DNA from: Chryseobacterium sp. HSC-36S06
GTDB lineage: Bacteria > Bacteroidota > Bacteroidia > Flavobacteriales > Weeksellaceae
Assembly (NCBI RefSeq): GCF_024171485.1
Contig: NZ_JALJZX010000002.1
Location: forward strand, 248,001-312,000
Reading direction: 5' to 3'
Length of the DNA stretch: 64,000 nt
In this document: positions 7,562 through 17,125 of the stretch, in pieces
Numbering within the stretch: position 1 is the first letter of the stretch
Layout: every line of letters starts with the position of its first letter
The notes under the pieces: model-generated
The model's input: the letters and a program-made list of their open reading frames with translations, nothing else
The model's database searches: none
What the model was told of the DNA's origin: nothing
Program-made: the position numbers and the translations under genes

Positions 7562-9376
7562 GTGAAAGTGAAAAAAGTTGTTTTAAGTATTTTGTTGGGA
7601 GTAAACTTTATGCCGTTTTCGGCCCAAACAAAAGAAAGCGAAATTGATGGAGTAAATATTCAGGGAAAATTTCTTAATCTCCCCGTAAAAAAGATAAATG
7701 AAAACGTAACGGTGATCACACGCGCACAAATCGAAAGCGCACCGGCAAAAAGTGTTGAGGAAGTTCTAGCGCAATATACAGGCTTAGATATCCGCCGTAG
7801 AGGCAGCAATGGCGTTCAGGCTGATATTTCTCTGCGTGGAAGCAGTTTTGAGCAGGTATTAATTCTGGTTAACGGCATCCGCATGAGTGATTCGCAAACC
7901 GGACACAATTCGATGAATCTGCCTTTCGATCTGGCTTCAGTTGAAAGAATCGAGGTCATTAAAGGTCCGTCCGCAAGAAGTTTTGGGCAAAATGCCTACG
8001 CTGGAGTTGTCAATATTATTACTAGACCATCAGAAGAGGAAAGAGTTGTGATATCCGGCAGCGGCGGTGATTTTGGAAGTTACTCTTTAGGTTTGGGGGC
8101 AAGTTTTGGCAACGAGAAAGTTTCTAATTTTATTCAATTCAATACTTCGTCATCAGAAGGTTACCGTTACAATACCGATTATAAAATCACTAATATTTAT
8201 TATCAGAACGAAAGTGCGCTTCAAAACGGTAAACTGAAATTTCAGGCCGGTATTCAGGAAAAGAAATTCGGTGCCAATGGTTTTTATGCTACGCCAAGTG
8301 CAACCGATCAGTATGAAGAAACTCTGGCATCGATTGTAAGTGTAGGACTTAATCAAAATTTCAGCAATCTTAAATTAAATTCAAATATTTACTGGAGAAG
8401 AGGGCAGGATATGTATGAATACATACGGAATAAGCCTGAGATTTACCGAAATATGCACATTGGAAATAATATCGGTGCGGAACTGAACGGCACTTATCAG
8501 TCCGGCCTTGGAACCACCGGTTTGGGGGTGGAATTGAGAAAAGAATTTCTGGCGAGTAATAATTTAGGGCATCGCGAGCGGTTTATTACCCAGCTTTTCC
8601 TCGAACATCATTTTTCTTTCATTCAGAATAAACTGAACGTTTCTCCCGGAATTTCGTGGGCCAATTATGCAGAAGAAGGAAACTTTTTCTATCCGGGTTT
8701 GGATGTTGGATTTGATCTTACCGAACACCATAAATTCTACGGAAATATCGCTAAGGTAAACAGGATTCCGACGTTTACCGATTTGTATTATGTGAGCAAA
8801 ACGGAAACAGGGAATCCTAATTTGAAACCCGAACACGCGCTGGCTGCGGAATTGGGTTACCGCTATCAGAAAAATAATTTTGTCGGAAAAATAAGCGGAT
8901 TCCTCAGGAATTCAGATAATTCTATTGACTGGGTAAAACAGAATTTAAATGAGATATGGAGAGCTGAAAATATGGGCGAAATCGATACGAAAGGGATTGA
9001 GGTTGAGCTAAACCAGCATTTTGATTCGTTTGTAAAATCTTACTCGTTAGGTTATACTTTTCTCGAAAGCAAAAACAGCCAACCACAAAATCTGATGTCA
9101 AGATACGTGATGGAGAATCTTAAACATCAGTTTGTAGCGAAAATGGAGAATCAGTTTTTTAAGAATTTTACCAGTCAGCTTATTTACCGGTACAACGAAC
9201 GGGTTACCACAGGAAGTTACCAAATACTGGATGAAAAACTCAGTTATGATTTCAGGAATTTGAATTTATACATTCTTATCAACAATATTACTAATACGGA
9301 TTATACCGAAACATTTGGTATTCCGATGCCGAAACGCTGGTGCCATGTTGGTTTTACCTACAATGTAGGACTTTAA
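7562..9376 (+). CDS. TonB-dependent outer-membrane receptor (BtuB-like)
   Basis: 604 aa. The start is GTG at 7562 or GTG at 7568 (MKKVVLSILLG); both give a signal peptide ending near FSAQ. The plug domain is complete: VTVITRAQIESAPAKSVEEV, the RGSSFEQVLILVNGIRMSD region, then IEVIKGPSARSFGQNAYAGV and VNIITRP, followed by a ~430-residue barrel with a C-terminal FTYNVGL strand. A length near 600 aa and the plug wording resemble BtuB-type cobalamin receptors. No carboxypeptidase-like N-terminal domain (as in SusC) is present. No SusD, substrate-binding protein or riboswitch is nearby, so the substrate is open. Confidence 0.88.
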   Translation: MKVKKVVLSILLGVNFMPFSAQTKESEIDGVNIQGKFLNLPVKKINENVTVITRAQIESAPAKSVEEVLAQYTGLDIRRRGSNGVQADISLRGSSFEQVLILVNGIRMSDSQTGHNSMNLPFDLASVERIEVIKGPSARSFGQNAYAGVVNIITRPSEEERVVISGSGGDFGSYSLGLGASFGNEKVSNFIQFNTSSSEGYRYNTDYKITNIYYQNESALQNGKLKFQAGIQEKKFGANGFYATPSATDQYEETLASIVSVGLNQNFSNLKLNSNIYWRRGQDMYEYIRNKPEIYRNMHIGNNIGAELNGTYQSGLGTTGLGVELRKEFLASNNLGHRERFITQLFLEHHFSFIQNKLNVSPGISWANYAEEGNFFYPGLDVGFDLTEHHKFYGNIAKVNRIPTFTDLYYVSKTETGNPNLKPEHALAAELGYRYQKNNFVGKISGFLRNSDNSIDWVKQNLNEIWRAENMGEIDTKGIEVELNQHFDSFVKSYSLGYTFLESKNSQPQNLMSRYVMENLKHQFVAKMENQFFKNFTSQLIYRYNERVTTGSYQILDEKLSYDFRNLNLYILINNITNTDYTETFGIPMPKRWCHVGFTYNVGL

Positions 9377-9446
9377 AAATAGCATGGCTGTTTATAGAAA
9401 GGATTGTTATTCTTTACATTAAGTTTTCTAAATCGTCAAAAAATCT

Positions 9447-9454
9447 TAATTTTG
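9447..9454 (+). promoter_or_regulatory. -7 box (TAATTTTG) immediately upstream of the DUF2490 gene
   Basis: Matches TAnnTTTG and ends only 4 nt before ATG 9459, which would give an almost leaderless mRNA. Confidence 0.5.
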
Positions 9455-9458
9455 CAAA

Positions 9459-10175
9459 ATGAAAAACAGGCTTTATTTCATCCTCATCTTACTTTTATCT
9501 CTTACGGTTAAAGCGCAACAGGAACATATTTCAAGTTTTAATTCGGTAACGGTTACCTATAAATTTCACCCGAAATTTTATCTTTATGCTGAAGGACAAT
9601 TGCGCGGAATTGAAGATTTTTCTTACCCTGATTATTACGAAATTAAAGGTGGGATAGGTTATAATCTCACAAAAAACCACAAACCCTTTATCGGAATCGG
9701 ACGCTACGGAAATTACAAAAACCATATCATGGATAAGGAAGAATTTCGGGTTTGGCTCCAGGATGTGATTGATGTAAAATATGGTAAATTCAAATTTGAA
9801 AACCGTTTCAGAGCTGAAAAAAGTTGGTTTTATGAACCGGTGAAAGATGTGCATTCCGACAGAATCAGATTGAGATATCGCCTCAATATTTCGGTTCCGC
9901 TAAACGCCGAATCAGTGAAGCCGGGAACCATATTTGCCAATGCTTACGACGAAGTTTTCTTTGTGACGACGGAGAAACCACTGTTTGCCCGAAACCGGGT
10001 TTTCGGAGGTTTCGGTTACCAAATCGATGAAAATTTTGGCATTGCAACGGGTTATCTCTGGCAGCGTGAATTTGCGAAATCCGGAAACAAAAACATACAC
10101 TTTCTGTACCTCGCACTGAACATTACGATTGACGGTTCCGACGATAAAGACTACCAATTCCCGGGCGCTGATTAA
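9459..10175 (+). CDS. DUF2490-family outer-membrane beta-barrel protein
   Basis: 238 aa with a signal peptide (MKNRLYFILILLLSLTVKAQ). The mature part is a run of alternating amphipathic strands rich in Tyr/Phe (VTYKFHPKFYLYAEGQLRG, FKFENRFRAEKSWFY, RIRLRYRLNISVPL, NRVFGGFGYQIDENFGIATGY), ending in a barrel-like strand before a polar tail. This matches the DUF2490 family, common in Bacteroidota and of unknown function. It is separated from the TonB receptor by 82 nt and has its own -7 box. Localisation to the outer membrane is inferred from the strand pattern. Confidence 0.8.
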   Translation: MKNRLYFILILLLSLTVKAQQEHISSFNSVTVTYKFHPKFYLYAEGQLRGIEDFSYPDYYEIKGGIGYNLTKNHKPFIGIGRYGNYKNHIMDKEEFRVWLQDVIDVKYGKFKFENRFRAEKSWFYEPVKDVHSDRIRLRYRLNISVPLNAESVKPGTIFANAYDEVFFVTTEKPLFARNRVFGGFGYQIDENFGIATGYLWQREFAKSGNKNIHFLYLALNITIDGSDDKDYQFPGAD

Positions 10176-10243
10176 TGTTGATAACTTTTGAGTGAATTCC
10201 TCCGTAATTGCAAAGATTGTTTCCTTTTTTTGCTTCAAATTCA

Positions 10244-10251
10244 TATATTTG
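10244..10251 (+). promoter_or_regulatory. -7 box (TATATTTG) of dnaN
   Basis: Perfect TAnnTTTG match 66 nt before the dnaN start. A TTG at 10217-10219 sits 24 nt upstream, slightly beyond the usual spacing. Confidence 0.5.
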
Positions 10252-10317
10252 TCAAAATAATTTTTTATATGTAACGCTTGCGTTCCATTTGTCCTTTTTT
10301 AAAATAAATATATCCAA

Positions 10318-11448
10318 ATGAAATTTATTGTTGCAAGTGGGGAATTACAGAAAGCATTGAACACCGTAAGTGGAGTGATTTCAAGTTCCCAATCAAGACC
10401 GATTCTTGAAAATTACCTGTTTGAAATCCAAGAAAACAATCTTAAAATAACTGCTTCAGATGGCGAAACCACTTTGGTAACTTCATTGGAAGTAAAATCT
10501 GATGATACCGGAAAATTTGCAGTTCCTGCCAAAATCTTTCAGGAATTTGTAAAAACTTATGGCGAACAGCCTTTAACTTTATCTGTGAAAGATTCCGAAG
10601 ACGGAAACGGTTCTTTGCTGGAAATTTTAGATGAAAAAGACAACTTCGCTGTTGCTCTTGATAATGCCGAAGATTATCCGGAACTGCCGGAATTTGATGC
10701 TTCCCAAAGCGTGAAGATTTCTGCAGGTGTACTTTCTGAAGCGCTTACAAACACACTTTTTGCAACAAGCAACGATTCTTTAAGACCTGTAATGACGGGA
10801 GTTCTGTTTCAGTTTAAAGAAGACGAAACCAACTTCGTTTCTACAGATTCTCACCGTTTGGTGGTTTATAAAAGAACAGATTTAATTAACGCTGAGCCGA
10901 TAGAATTCATCATGCCGAAAAAACCTTTGGCAATTTTCAAGAATATCCTCGCTAATTCTACCGATGATGTTACCATTGAATTTAACGAGAATATGGCGAA
11001 ATTTACTTTCGGAAACAACACCTGGATCTGTAGACTGATCGATGGTAAATACCCGAATTATACCGCGGTAATCCCGAAAGAAAATCCAAACGTTCTTACA
11101 ATTAACAGAAATCTTCTCCTAAGTTCTATCAGAAGAGCTTCGATCATGTCGAATAAATCGACTAATCAGGTAAGATTCAAGCTTTCCGGAAATATTCTTC
11201 ATCTTCATGCAGAGGATACCGAGTATGCAAACAAAGCAGATATGCAGATTCCGTGTGATTATAACGGCGAAGACATTAACATTGGTTTCAGTTCTAAATT
11301 TTTAACAGAAATGCTTTCTGTTTTAAGCTCAGATGATATTACCATGAAAATGTCACAACCCAACAGACCGGGAATCATCGAACCGGTTGACGGTTTAGAA
11401 GCGGAAGAAAATATCCTGATGCTTTCCATGCCTGTAATTGGAATGTAA
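10318..11448 (+). CDS. dnaN: DNA polymerase III beta subunit (sliding clamp)
   Basis: 376 aa, the standard clamp length, with three repeated clamp folds (about residues 1-125, 130-250 and 255-376). Landmarks are MKFIVASGELQKALNTVSGV, SSQSRPILENYLFEI, TNTLFATSNDSLRPVMTGVL, STDSHRLVVYKR and the C-terminal ENILMLSMPVIGM. It encircles DNA and tethers the replicative polymerase, whose alpha subunit ends at 638. The classical dnaA-dnaN-recF arrangement is absent: dnaN stands alone here, flanked by a DUF2490 gene and pheT. A long terminator follows. Confidence 0.98.
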   Translation: MKFIVASGELQKALNTVSGVISSSQSRPILENYLFEIQENNLKITASDGETTLVTSLEVKSDDTGKFAVPAKIFQEFVKTYGEQPLTLSVKDSEDGNGSLLEILDEKDNFAVALDNAEDYPELPEFDASQSVKISAGVLSEALTNTLFATSNDSLRPVMTGVLFQFKEDETNFVSTDSHRLVVYKRTDLINAEPIEFIMPKKPLAIFKNILANSTDDVTIEFNENMAKFTFGNNTWICRLIDGKYPNYTAVIPKENPNVLTINRNLLLSSIRRASIMSNKSTNQVRFKLSGNILHLHAEDTEYANKADMQIPCDYNGEDINIGFSSKFLTEMLSVLSSDDITMKMSQPNRPGIIEPVDGLEAEENILMLSMPVIGM

Positions 11449-11470
11449 ACTTACCACATACACAATATCA

Positions 11471-11509
11471 ATTGAGATTTGAAATTTTTCAGATCTCAAT
11501 TTTTTTTTA
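11471..11509 (+). terminator. Terminator after dnaN
   Basis: A long stem (ATTGAGAT with ATCTCAAT, extended inward by TGAA/TTCA) followed by nine T. Confidence 0.88.
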
Positions 11510-11581
11510 ACCTGCAAAATCACGATATTTGCAAACTTATTGGGGATAAAATTCCAACCCTGAATTTCAAATTATTACCGT

Positions 11582-13984
11582 ATGAAAATTTCGAATAACT
11601 GGCTCAGAGATTTTATAAAAACAGACCTGAAAACCGAGAAAATCGGAGAATATCTTACCGATATCGGTCTCGAAGTTGAAGGAATTGATAAATATGAAGC
11701 CGTAAAGGGAAGCCTTGCAGGAATCGTAGTTGGTAAAATCCTCACTTGCGAGCAGCACCCGAATGCCGATAAACTGAAAAAAACAACAGTAGATGTTGGA
11801 AACGGAAAAATCCTTAACATCGTTTGTGGTGCACCTAATGTGGCAGCTGGACAAACGGTTCCGGTAGCTGTTGTAGGAACTCTCATTTACGGAAAAGACG
11901 GAAATTCTTTCGAAATTAAAGAAGCGAAAATCCGCGGAGAAGTTTCCCAGGGAATGATTTGCGCTGAAGACGAACTTGGTCTAAGCGATGATCACGGCGG
12001 CATTATGATTTTGGATGAAACCAAATATGAAGTTGGAAAAAACTTTGCAGAATATTTCGATCTTGCGAATGACGAAGTTTTTGAAATTGGTTTAACGCCA
12101 AACAGAACGGATGCAATGTCGCATTATGGCGTTGCCAGAGATCTTAATGCATTTCTGACTTCAAATCAGATGAAAGCTGAATTTGAAAAAGTTTCATCAA
12201 AACCTCTTGATAGTGAAGGAACTACAGATTATCAGCTGGAAGTTGAAGATTCAGCTTTATGTCCGAGATATATTGGGGCGGTTATTGAAAACGTAAAAGT
12301 TGCTGAGTCCCCTGAATGGTTGAAACACCGACTGAAGGCCATTGGATTAAGTCCGATAAACAATATCGTTGATATTACAAATTATGTTCTGCATGGTTTC
12401 GGTCAGCCGCTTCATGCATTTGATGCCGGTAAAATTGCCGGTAAAAAGGTGAAGGTTGGTGTGAACGGAACCGGAACCAAATTTACTACTTTAGATGGTG
12501 TCGAAAGAACTTTGAACGGTTCCGAAATCATGATCAAAGACGGCGACAACAACCCGATGTGTATCGCAGGAGTTTTCGGCGGACAAAATTCGGGAGTTTC
12601 AGAAGAAACAACCACAATCTTTTTAGAAAGTGCCTATTTCAATCCTGTTGCGGTTCGAAAAGGTGCAAAATTTCATGGTCTTAATACCGATGCATCTTTC
12701 CGTTTCGAACGTGGAGTAGATCCCAACATTACCCGTACTGCGATTACTCACGCCATTAAAATGATCGAAGAGATGGGCGGAGGAAAACTGAGTGGTGAAC
12801 TTTTGGAGCATTATCCGGAAAAAATTGAAAACAATTATGTTATTCTAAGATTTTCGAAAGTGGACCAGATCCTGGGAACCAAAATGCACAGAGAAAAAAT
12901 AAAGGAAATTCTGAAATCTCTTGAAATTGAAGTTCTGAATGAAATTCAAAACGGTCTGGAAATTTCCGTTCCGGCTTACAGAGCAGATGTTACGAGAGAA
13001 ATTGATGTGATTGAAGAAATTCTGAGAATTTACGGCTACAATAAAATAGATTCTCTGCAAAAGATTTCGTTTACGCCTGTAAAACTGAGTCTTGATGATC
13101 AGGATGCACTAGAAAACTCCTGGGCGAGAACATTGCAGAGCAACGGTTTCAATGAAGTGATGAATAATTCGCTTACTTCGGTTAAGGATGAAACAGATGC
13201 GGTAAAACTCCTGAATCCGCTGAGCGGCGATTTAGCATTTATGAGAAAGTCACTGTTAGAAGGACTTTTGGAAAATGCTGATTATAATATTAAAAGAAAG
13301 AATCAGGATATCAAGTTTTTTGAACTTGGGAAAATTTATCATAAAAAATCGAAATACGAAGAAAGAAAACAGCTGGCAATATTGGTTTCGGGAAGAAATA
13401 CTGCTGAAAACTGGCTGCAGCCAAAATCTGCAACCGATTTCTATTATCTGAAATCTTATGTCAAAATACTTTTGGACAAACTGAATCTGAATATTGAGGA
13501 AAAACCTTTGGAAGACTCCCGCTTTTCTGATGCGCTGGAATTGGTTTCGAAAAGTAGAACTGTTGCCAGATTAGGAAAAGTTTCGCCTGAATTGCTGAAG
13601 GATGCGGACATCAGTCAGGATTGTTTTTATGCGGAAATTGAGTTGGAAGTTTGTCAGGAACTTCGTTCAAAAGGCAATTTGAAATTCGTAGATATTCCTA
13701 AATTCAACAAAATCAGAAGAGATTTGGCTTTGCTCATCGATATAAATGTATCGTATGCAGATTTATACAAAGCAGCGAAGAAAAATCCTTCGAAATATTT
13801 AAAGAACATCAGTCTTTTTGATGTTTACGAAGGGAAGAATCTTCCTGAGAATAAAAAATCTTACGCGATGAGTTTCGAGCTTTTAAATGAGGAAAAAACT
13901 TTAGAAGAGAAAGATATTACAGAGGTGATGAATTCGCTCATCAAGACTTTCCAGAAAGAATTTTCAGCAGAATTAAGATCTTAA
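11582..13984 (+). CDS. pheT: Phenylalanyl-tRNA synthetase beta subunit
   Basis: 800 aa, full length for bacterial PheT. Domains in order: N-terminal MKISNNWLRDFI, the tRNA-binding OB fold at about 40-150 (CEQHPNADKLKKTTVDVG, VCGAPNVAAGQTV), the B3/B4 editing domain at about 210-380 (GLSPINNIVDITNYVLHGFG, PLHAFDAGKI), B5 at about 400-470, the inactive catalytic-like core with ELGKIYHK, and the FDX-ACB anticodon-binding domain at the C-terminus (FNKIRRDLALLID). With PheS (not in the window) it charges tRNA-Phe. It is monocistronic, with a strong terminator. Confidence 0.97.
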   Translation: MKISNNWLRDFIKTDLKTEKIGEYLTDIGLEVEGIDKYEAVKGSLAGIVVGKILTCEQHPNADKLKKTTVDVGNGKILNIVCGAPNVAAGQTVPVAVVGTLIYGKDGNSFEIKEAKIRGEVSQGMICAEDELGLSDDHGGIMILDETKYEVGKNFAEYFDLANDEVFEIGLTPNRTDAMSHYGVARDLNAFLTSNQMKAEFEKVSSKPLDSEGTTDYQLEVEDSALCPRYIGAVIENVKVAESPEWLKHRLKAIGLSPINNIVDITNYVLHGFGQPLHAFDAGKIAGKKVKVGVNGTGTKFTTLDGVERTLNGSEIMIKDGDNNPMCIAGVFGGQNSGVSEETTTIFLESAYFNPVAVRKGAKFHGLNTDASFRFERGVDPNITRTAITHAIKMIEEMGGGKLSGELLEHYPEKIENNYVILRFSKVDQILGTKMHREKIKEILKSLEIEVLNEIQNGLEISVPAYRADVTREIDVIEEILRIYGYNKIDSLQKISFTPVKLSLDDQDALENSWARTLQSNGFNEVMNNSLTSVKDETDAVKLLNPLSGDLAFMRKSLLEGLLENADYNIKRKNQDIKFFELGKIYHKKSKYEERKQLAILVSGRNTAENWLQPKSATDFYYLKSYVKILLDKLNLNIEEKPLEDSRFSDALELVSKSRTVARLGKVSPELLKDADISQDCFYAEIELEVCQELRSKGNLKFVDIPKFNKIRRDLALLIDINVSYADLYKAAKKNPSKYLKNISLFDVYEGKNLPENKKSYAMSFELLNEEKTLEEKDITEVMNSLIKTFQKEFSAELRS

Positions 13985-14006
13985 ATAAAAATGTGAAATT
14001 ATAGCT

Positions 14007-14035
14007 AAAAGCATCTCTCATCCGAGATGCTTTTT
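14007..14035 (+). terminator. Terminator after pheT
   Basis: An 11-bp perfect stem (AAAAGCATCTC with GAGATGCTTTT), a 6-nt loop, then a T-run. Confidence 0.92.
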
Positions 14036-14090
14036 CTTTATCCAGGAAACAATAATTGCGCATCTTTGAGGTTAAATAAATATTATTACT

Positions 14091-14098
14091 TAAATTTG
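14091..14098 (+). promoter_or_regulatory. -7 box (TAAATTTG) of the META lipoprotein gene
   Basis: Perfect TAnnTTTG with TTTG at 14065-14068, 22 nt upstream, close to the Bacteroidota -33/-7 spacing. ATG 14114 follows 15 nt later. Confidence 0.6.
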
Positions 14099-14113
14099 AG
14101 AAAATAAAAGAAG

Positions 14114-14512
14114 ATGAAGAATGCTTTTTTAGCCGTATTTGCGGCCGCTGCAATGGTTTCCTGTTCTACAATGTCGACCTCTAAAGTAGGAACATCGCAG
14201 GTAAATATTGCGAATACGAAATGGACATTGGCTGATGAGGTGAAAGGTAAAACACCGACGCTTAATGTAGAGGCCGGTAGAATTACCGGAAATGGGGGTT
14301 GCAACAGTTATTTCGGTGATCTGACCCTGGATCCTACTGCCGGAAATTTTGCGGTGAAAAATGTGGGAGCTACCAAAATGGCCTGCCCAAATATGGAGGT
14401 TGAAAGTAACTATTTCAGTATGCTGAACGAAGCAACCAAATACGTGGTAAACGGCAATACGCTGGAACTTTATAAAGGAAATCTTCTTTTGCTGAAATTT
14501 ATCAAACAGTAA
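14114..14512 (+). CDS. META-domain (HslJ-like) lipoprotein
   Basis: 132 aa. The lipoprotein signal MKNAFLAVFAAAAMVSC ends in a lipobox Cys. The rest is a single META/HslJ domain: TKWTLADEVKGKTPTLN, the hallmark GRITGNGGCNSYFGDLTL, KNVGATKMACPNMEVE with the conserved Met-Ala-Cys, and NTLELYKGNLLLLKF. HslJ-type proteins are linked to heat shock and novobiocin resistance in E. coli. The role in Flavobacteriia is not established. It has its own promoter and shares a bidirectional terminator with the next gene. Confidence 0.88.
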   Translation: MKNAFLAVFAAAAMVSCSTMSTSKVGTSQVNIANTKWTLADEVKGKTPTLNVEAGRITGNGGCNSYFGDLTLDPTAGNFAVKNVGATKMACPNMEVESNYFSMLNEATKYVVNGNTLELYKGNLLLLKFIKQ

Positions 14513-14530
14513 ATAATTGCAACAAACAAT

Positions 14531-14563
14531 AAAAAAAGGAACTCAAATCGAGTTCCTTTTTTT
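14531..14563. terminator. Bidirectional terminator
   Basis: GGAACTC (14538-14544) pairs with GAGTTCC (14550-14556), flanked by an A-run and a T-run, between convergent genes. Confidence 0.88.
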
Positions 14564-14573
14564 ATTTCTTAAT

Positions 14574-14816
14574 TTATTCTTCGTCTTCTTCCTCATCGTA
14601 TTTTGCGAGTTCCTCATCGCACCATTTGAAGGCTGCTTCTACAACTTTGGTAGCTTCATCTGCCATCGTTTCCTCATCGTCACCTTCCAAATCATCCAAC
14701 CATTCAACTTCTTCCTCTTCTACATTCAGGATAAATCTTGGATATTCTGTATGAACAACAAATAAATCTTCAGGAAAATCTGAATTGTCGGCTAATAAAA
14801 ATTTTGGTACTTTCAT
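14574..14816 (-). CDS. Small highly acidic protein, function unknown
   Basis: 80 aa with no signal peptide or membrane segment. The N-terminal half is folded-looking (MKVPKFLLADNSDFPEDLFV, VHTEYPRFILNVEEEEVEWL). The C-terminal half is strongly acidic and helical (AAFKWCDEELAKYDEEEDEE). I recall similar small acidic cytosolic proteins in Flavobacteriia but know no function. It is a complete gene with its own terminator, and lies downstream of and on the same strand as the five-gene operon, 34 nt after its last gene. Read-through from that operon is possible. Confidence 0.75.
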   Translation of the reverse strand: MKVPKFLLADNSDFPEDLFVVHTEYPRFILNVEEEEVEWLDDLEGDDEETMADEATKVVEAAFKWCDEELAKYDEEEDEE

Positions 14817-14850
14817 AATAATTAATTTAACTTCTCAAAAATAGTAAAAA

Positions 14851-16173
14851 TTATTGAAATTGGTTGGTATCGATCTTTATTTTTTGCAAAACTTTATATT
14901 GCGTTAAGGTGTTCTTTTTTAAGGTGTCTTCTGCCTTGAAAGTGACATTAACTCGGGGATTTACGGTGCTGATGAGTTCAGCGATCTGTATTTTATCCAG
15001 TTCCTTTTCATTTTCCATGTAGAATTTCAACGGAATATCTTCCATCTTTTCAGAGTTCAGAAATTGAGTGATTTCACGGCGATTTTCAAGATAATTTCCT
15101 CTCGATAGCCAGGTGAAAACAAAGCCGGTCATTAAACTTAAAACCGTAATTCCGTAGGTGAATTTCCCCAAAACCGAATAAAGTTTTCTGAAATAAACCA
15201 GCCAGATCGGAAACGAAAATGGCGCCATAAGCCTGTAATCAATAGCGTTAACCGAATAAAAATACTGCACGAAGTAGGAACAGATAATTCCGATAACTCC
15301 TATGAATACTAAAAACTGTTCGGTTTCCGAAAGTTTGTTTTTAAAGAATAGAAAACTTAGCAGCAAAATATTCAGTAAACCAATGCCGTAAATCCCGTAA
15401 TTGATGATTCCGCCGGCCGGATTGGCGATGTGAATAAAAGGATTAAACGTGGTTGCCATGCCCTGAAACAGTTCTACCAAAAGCTTTGAAGTAGGATGAA
15501 GTCCGATATTCAAGAACCGTTCAACGTACGTTTCATTAAAGTAATCAATAAAAAGGAATTTGTAAAGCACCACGAAAATAAGGCCGATAAGTCCTGAAAA
15601 AATAAAGGTTTTGCCATAATGCTTTTTGAAATTTAAAAGACCGTACAGCAGAACTCCACCGATGATGAACAGGGCAGGATAACGGATATTGTACAGAAGA
15701 ATCAGCATTAAACTGAGGTAAATAAATGCTTTTGCGCCCTTAATCTGTCCAATGATAATCTGTCTCGCCACATAAAGAAATACAAAAACAAAAGGCAGCA
15801 TCAGCGATTCGCTCATGGTATAAGAAAAAATAGAAACAAAGCTGAAAAGTCCGCCAACCAGAATGGTTTCTTTCAGATAAAACCGTTTTTTCCAGGCGAA
15901 ATAAACAATGAAAAAATAGGCCAGAAGTCCAATGATTTTACTCGCCCAGAATTCATCAAACCCGATGAACGTGAAGAGTTTTAAACTCAGCGGATAACCC
16001 ATTGGTGTCGTGGTATTATCAATAACCGGAAACACCTTGGAAGTCCGCATAAAACGGATGGAATCAGGATTGGTTCTTCCTTTTTCATTCAGCAGAAAAC
16101 GAAGAATGGTCATCACAACAGTTGCGATGACCAAGGAAATCTGAATTCGGTTTTCAAGCAGTTTTCTCCGCAT
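14851..16173 (-). CDS. Polytopic membrane protein, possible GT-C-type glycosyltransferase
   Basis: 440 aa with about ten hydrophobic segments spread over residues 10-360, then a ~75-residue soluble C-terminal tail. The N-terminal loop holds an acidic/polar patch (KGRTNPDSIRFMRTS, residues 31-45) after the first segment, the place where GT-C glycosyltransferases carry their catalytic Asp. The overall layout suggests a dolichyl/undecaprenyl-phosphate-sugar or lipid-linked sugar transferase, but I see no decisive motif. Last gene of the minus-strand operon that begins at 19803; 26 nt separate it from the dehydrogenase gene. The specific function is unknown. Confidence 0.55.
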   Translation of the reverse strand: MRRKLLENRIQISLVIATVVMTILRFLLNEKGRTNPDSIRFMRTSKVFPVIDNTTTPMGYPLSLKLFTFIGFDEFWASKIIGLLAYFFIVYFAWKKRFYLKETILVGGLFSFVSIFSYTMSESLMLPFVFVFLYVARQIIIGQIKGAKAFIYLSLMLILLYNIRYPALFIIGGVLLYGLLNFKKHYGKTFIFSGLIGLIFVVLYKFLFIDYFNETYVERFLNIGLHPTSKLLVELFQGMATTFNPFIHIANPAGGIINYGIYGIGLLNILLLSFLFFKNKLSETEQFLVFIGVIGIICSYFVQYFYSVNAIDYRLMAPFSFPIWLVYFRKLYSVLGKFTYGITVLSLMTGFVFTWLSRGNYLENRREITQFLNSEKMEDIPLKFYMENEKELDKIQIAELISTVNPRVNVTFKAEDTLKKNTLTQYKVLQKIKIDTNQFQ

Positions 16174-16199
16174 TTTTTTTTACTTAAAAGCCTCCTGTA

Positions 16200-17090
16200 T
16201 TATTTCGAAAACATTTTCGATACTTTTTCTGCTTTTTTGCTTTCGGAATAATCATAGAATCCCTCGCCGGATTTTACACCTAATTTTCCTGCGGTTACCA
16301 TATTCACCAAAAGTGGATTGGGAGCGTATTTTGGATTTTTAAAACCGTCATACATCACATTCAGAATCGCCAGGCAAACATCAAGGCCAATAAAATCTGC
16401 AAGTTGAAGGGGTCCCATCGGATGCGCCATTCCCAGTTTCATTACGGTATCAATTTCTTCCACACCTGCAACGCCATTGTACAAAGTTTCAATCGATTCG
16501 TTAATCATCGGCATCAGGATTCTGTTCGCCACAAATCCCGGATAATCGTTGACTTCAACAGGAACTTTGCCCAAATTTTTGCTCATTTCATAAACTGCAT
16601 CGAAAGTTTCTTTCGAAGTAGAGTAGCCTTTGATGATTTCCACGAGTTTCATAATAGGAACCGGATTCATAAAATGCATTCCGATTACTTTTTTAGGTCT
16701 GTTGGTTACCGACGCGATTTTTGTGATGGAAATTGAGGAAGTGTTGGTCGCCAGGATACAGTTTTCCGGCGCGAGTTCATCCATCTGGCGGAAGATTTTC
16801 AGTTTAAGATCAATATTTTCAGTTGCAGCTTCTACGATCAGATCCGCGTTTTTTGCGGCATCTTCAAGTTGAGTAAATGTGGAAATATTCTTTAGAGTTT
16901 CGTTTTTCTGTTCTTCGGTCAGGTTGCCTTTTGCCACAATTCTGTCTAGGTTGGTTGTGATGGTTTTCAAACCTTTTTCCAGCGCTTCAGCTGAAACATC
17001 AACCAAGTTCACGTTGAATCCTGTTTGTGCGAAAGTGTGTGCGATTCCGTTGCCCATTGTTCCGGCGCCGATAACTACGATATTCTTCAT
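16200..17090 (-). CDS. hbd: 3-hydroxybutyryl-CoA dehydrogenase
   Basis: 296 aa, typical for the short monofunctional enzyme. It has an N-terminal Rossmann fold with IVVIGAGTMGNGIAHTFAQ and Asp after beta-2 (VNLVDVS), then the catalytic region TNTSSISITKIAS and IGMHFMNPVPIMKLVEII carrying the catalytic His and Asn, and the C-terminal helical domain (NDYPGFVANRILMPMINE, GMAHPMGPLQLADFIGLDV). It oxidises (S)-3-hydroxyacyl-CoA with NAD(P). It differs from the fused enzyme at 40274 and sits in a cell-envelope-like operon, not with the beta-oxidation genes. The pairing with envelope genes is unexplained. Confidence 0.93.
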   Translation of the reverse strand: MKNIVVIGAGTMGNGIAHTFAQTGFNVNLVDVSAEALEKGLKTITTNLDRIVAKGNLTEEQKNETLKNISTFTQLEDAAKNADLIVEAATENIDLKLKIFRQMDELAPENCILATNTSSISITKIASVTNRPKKVIGMHFMNPVPIMKLVEIIKGYSTSKETFDAVYEMSKNLGKVPVEVNDYPGFVANRILMPMINESIETLYNGVAGVEEIDTVMKLGMAHPMGPLQLADFIGLDVCLAILNVMYDGFKNPKYAPNPLLVNMVTAGKLGVKSGEGFYDYSESKKAEKVSKMFSK

Positions 17091-17125
17091 AAAATTTATT
17101 TTTTAGGTTCTGAAACCTGTTTTAT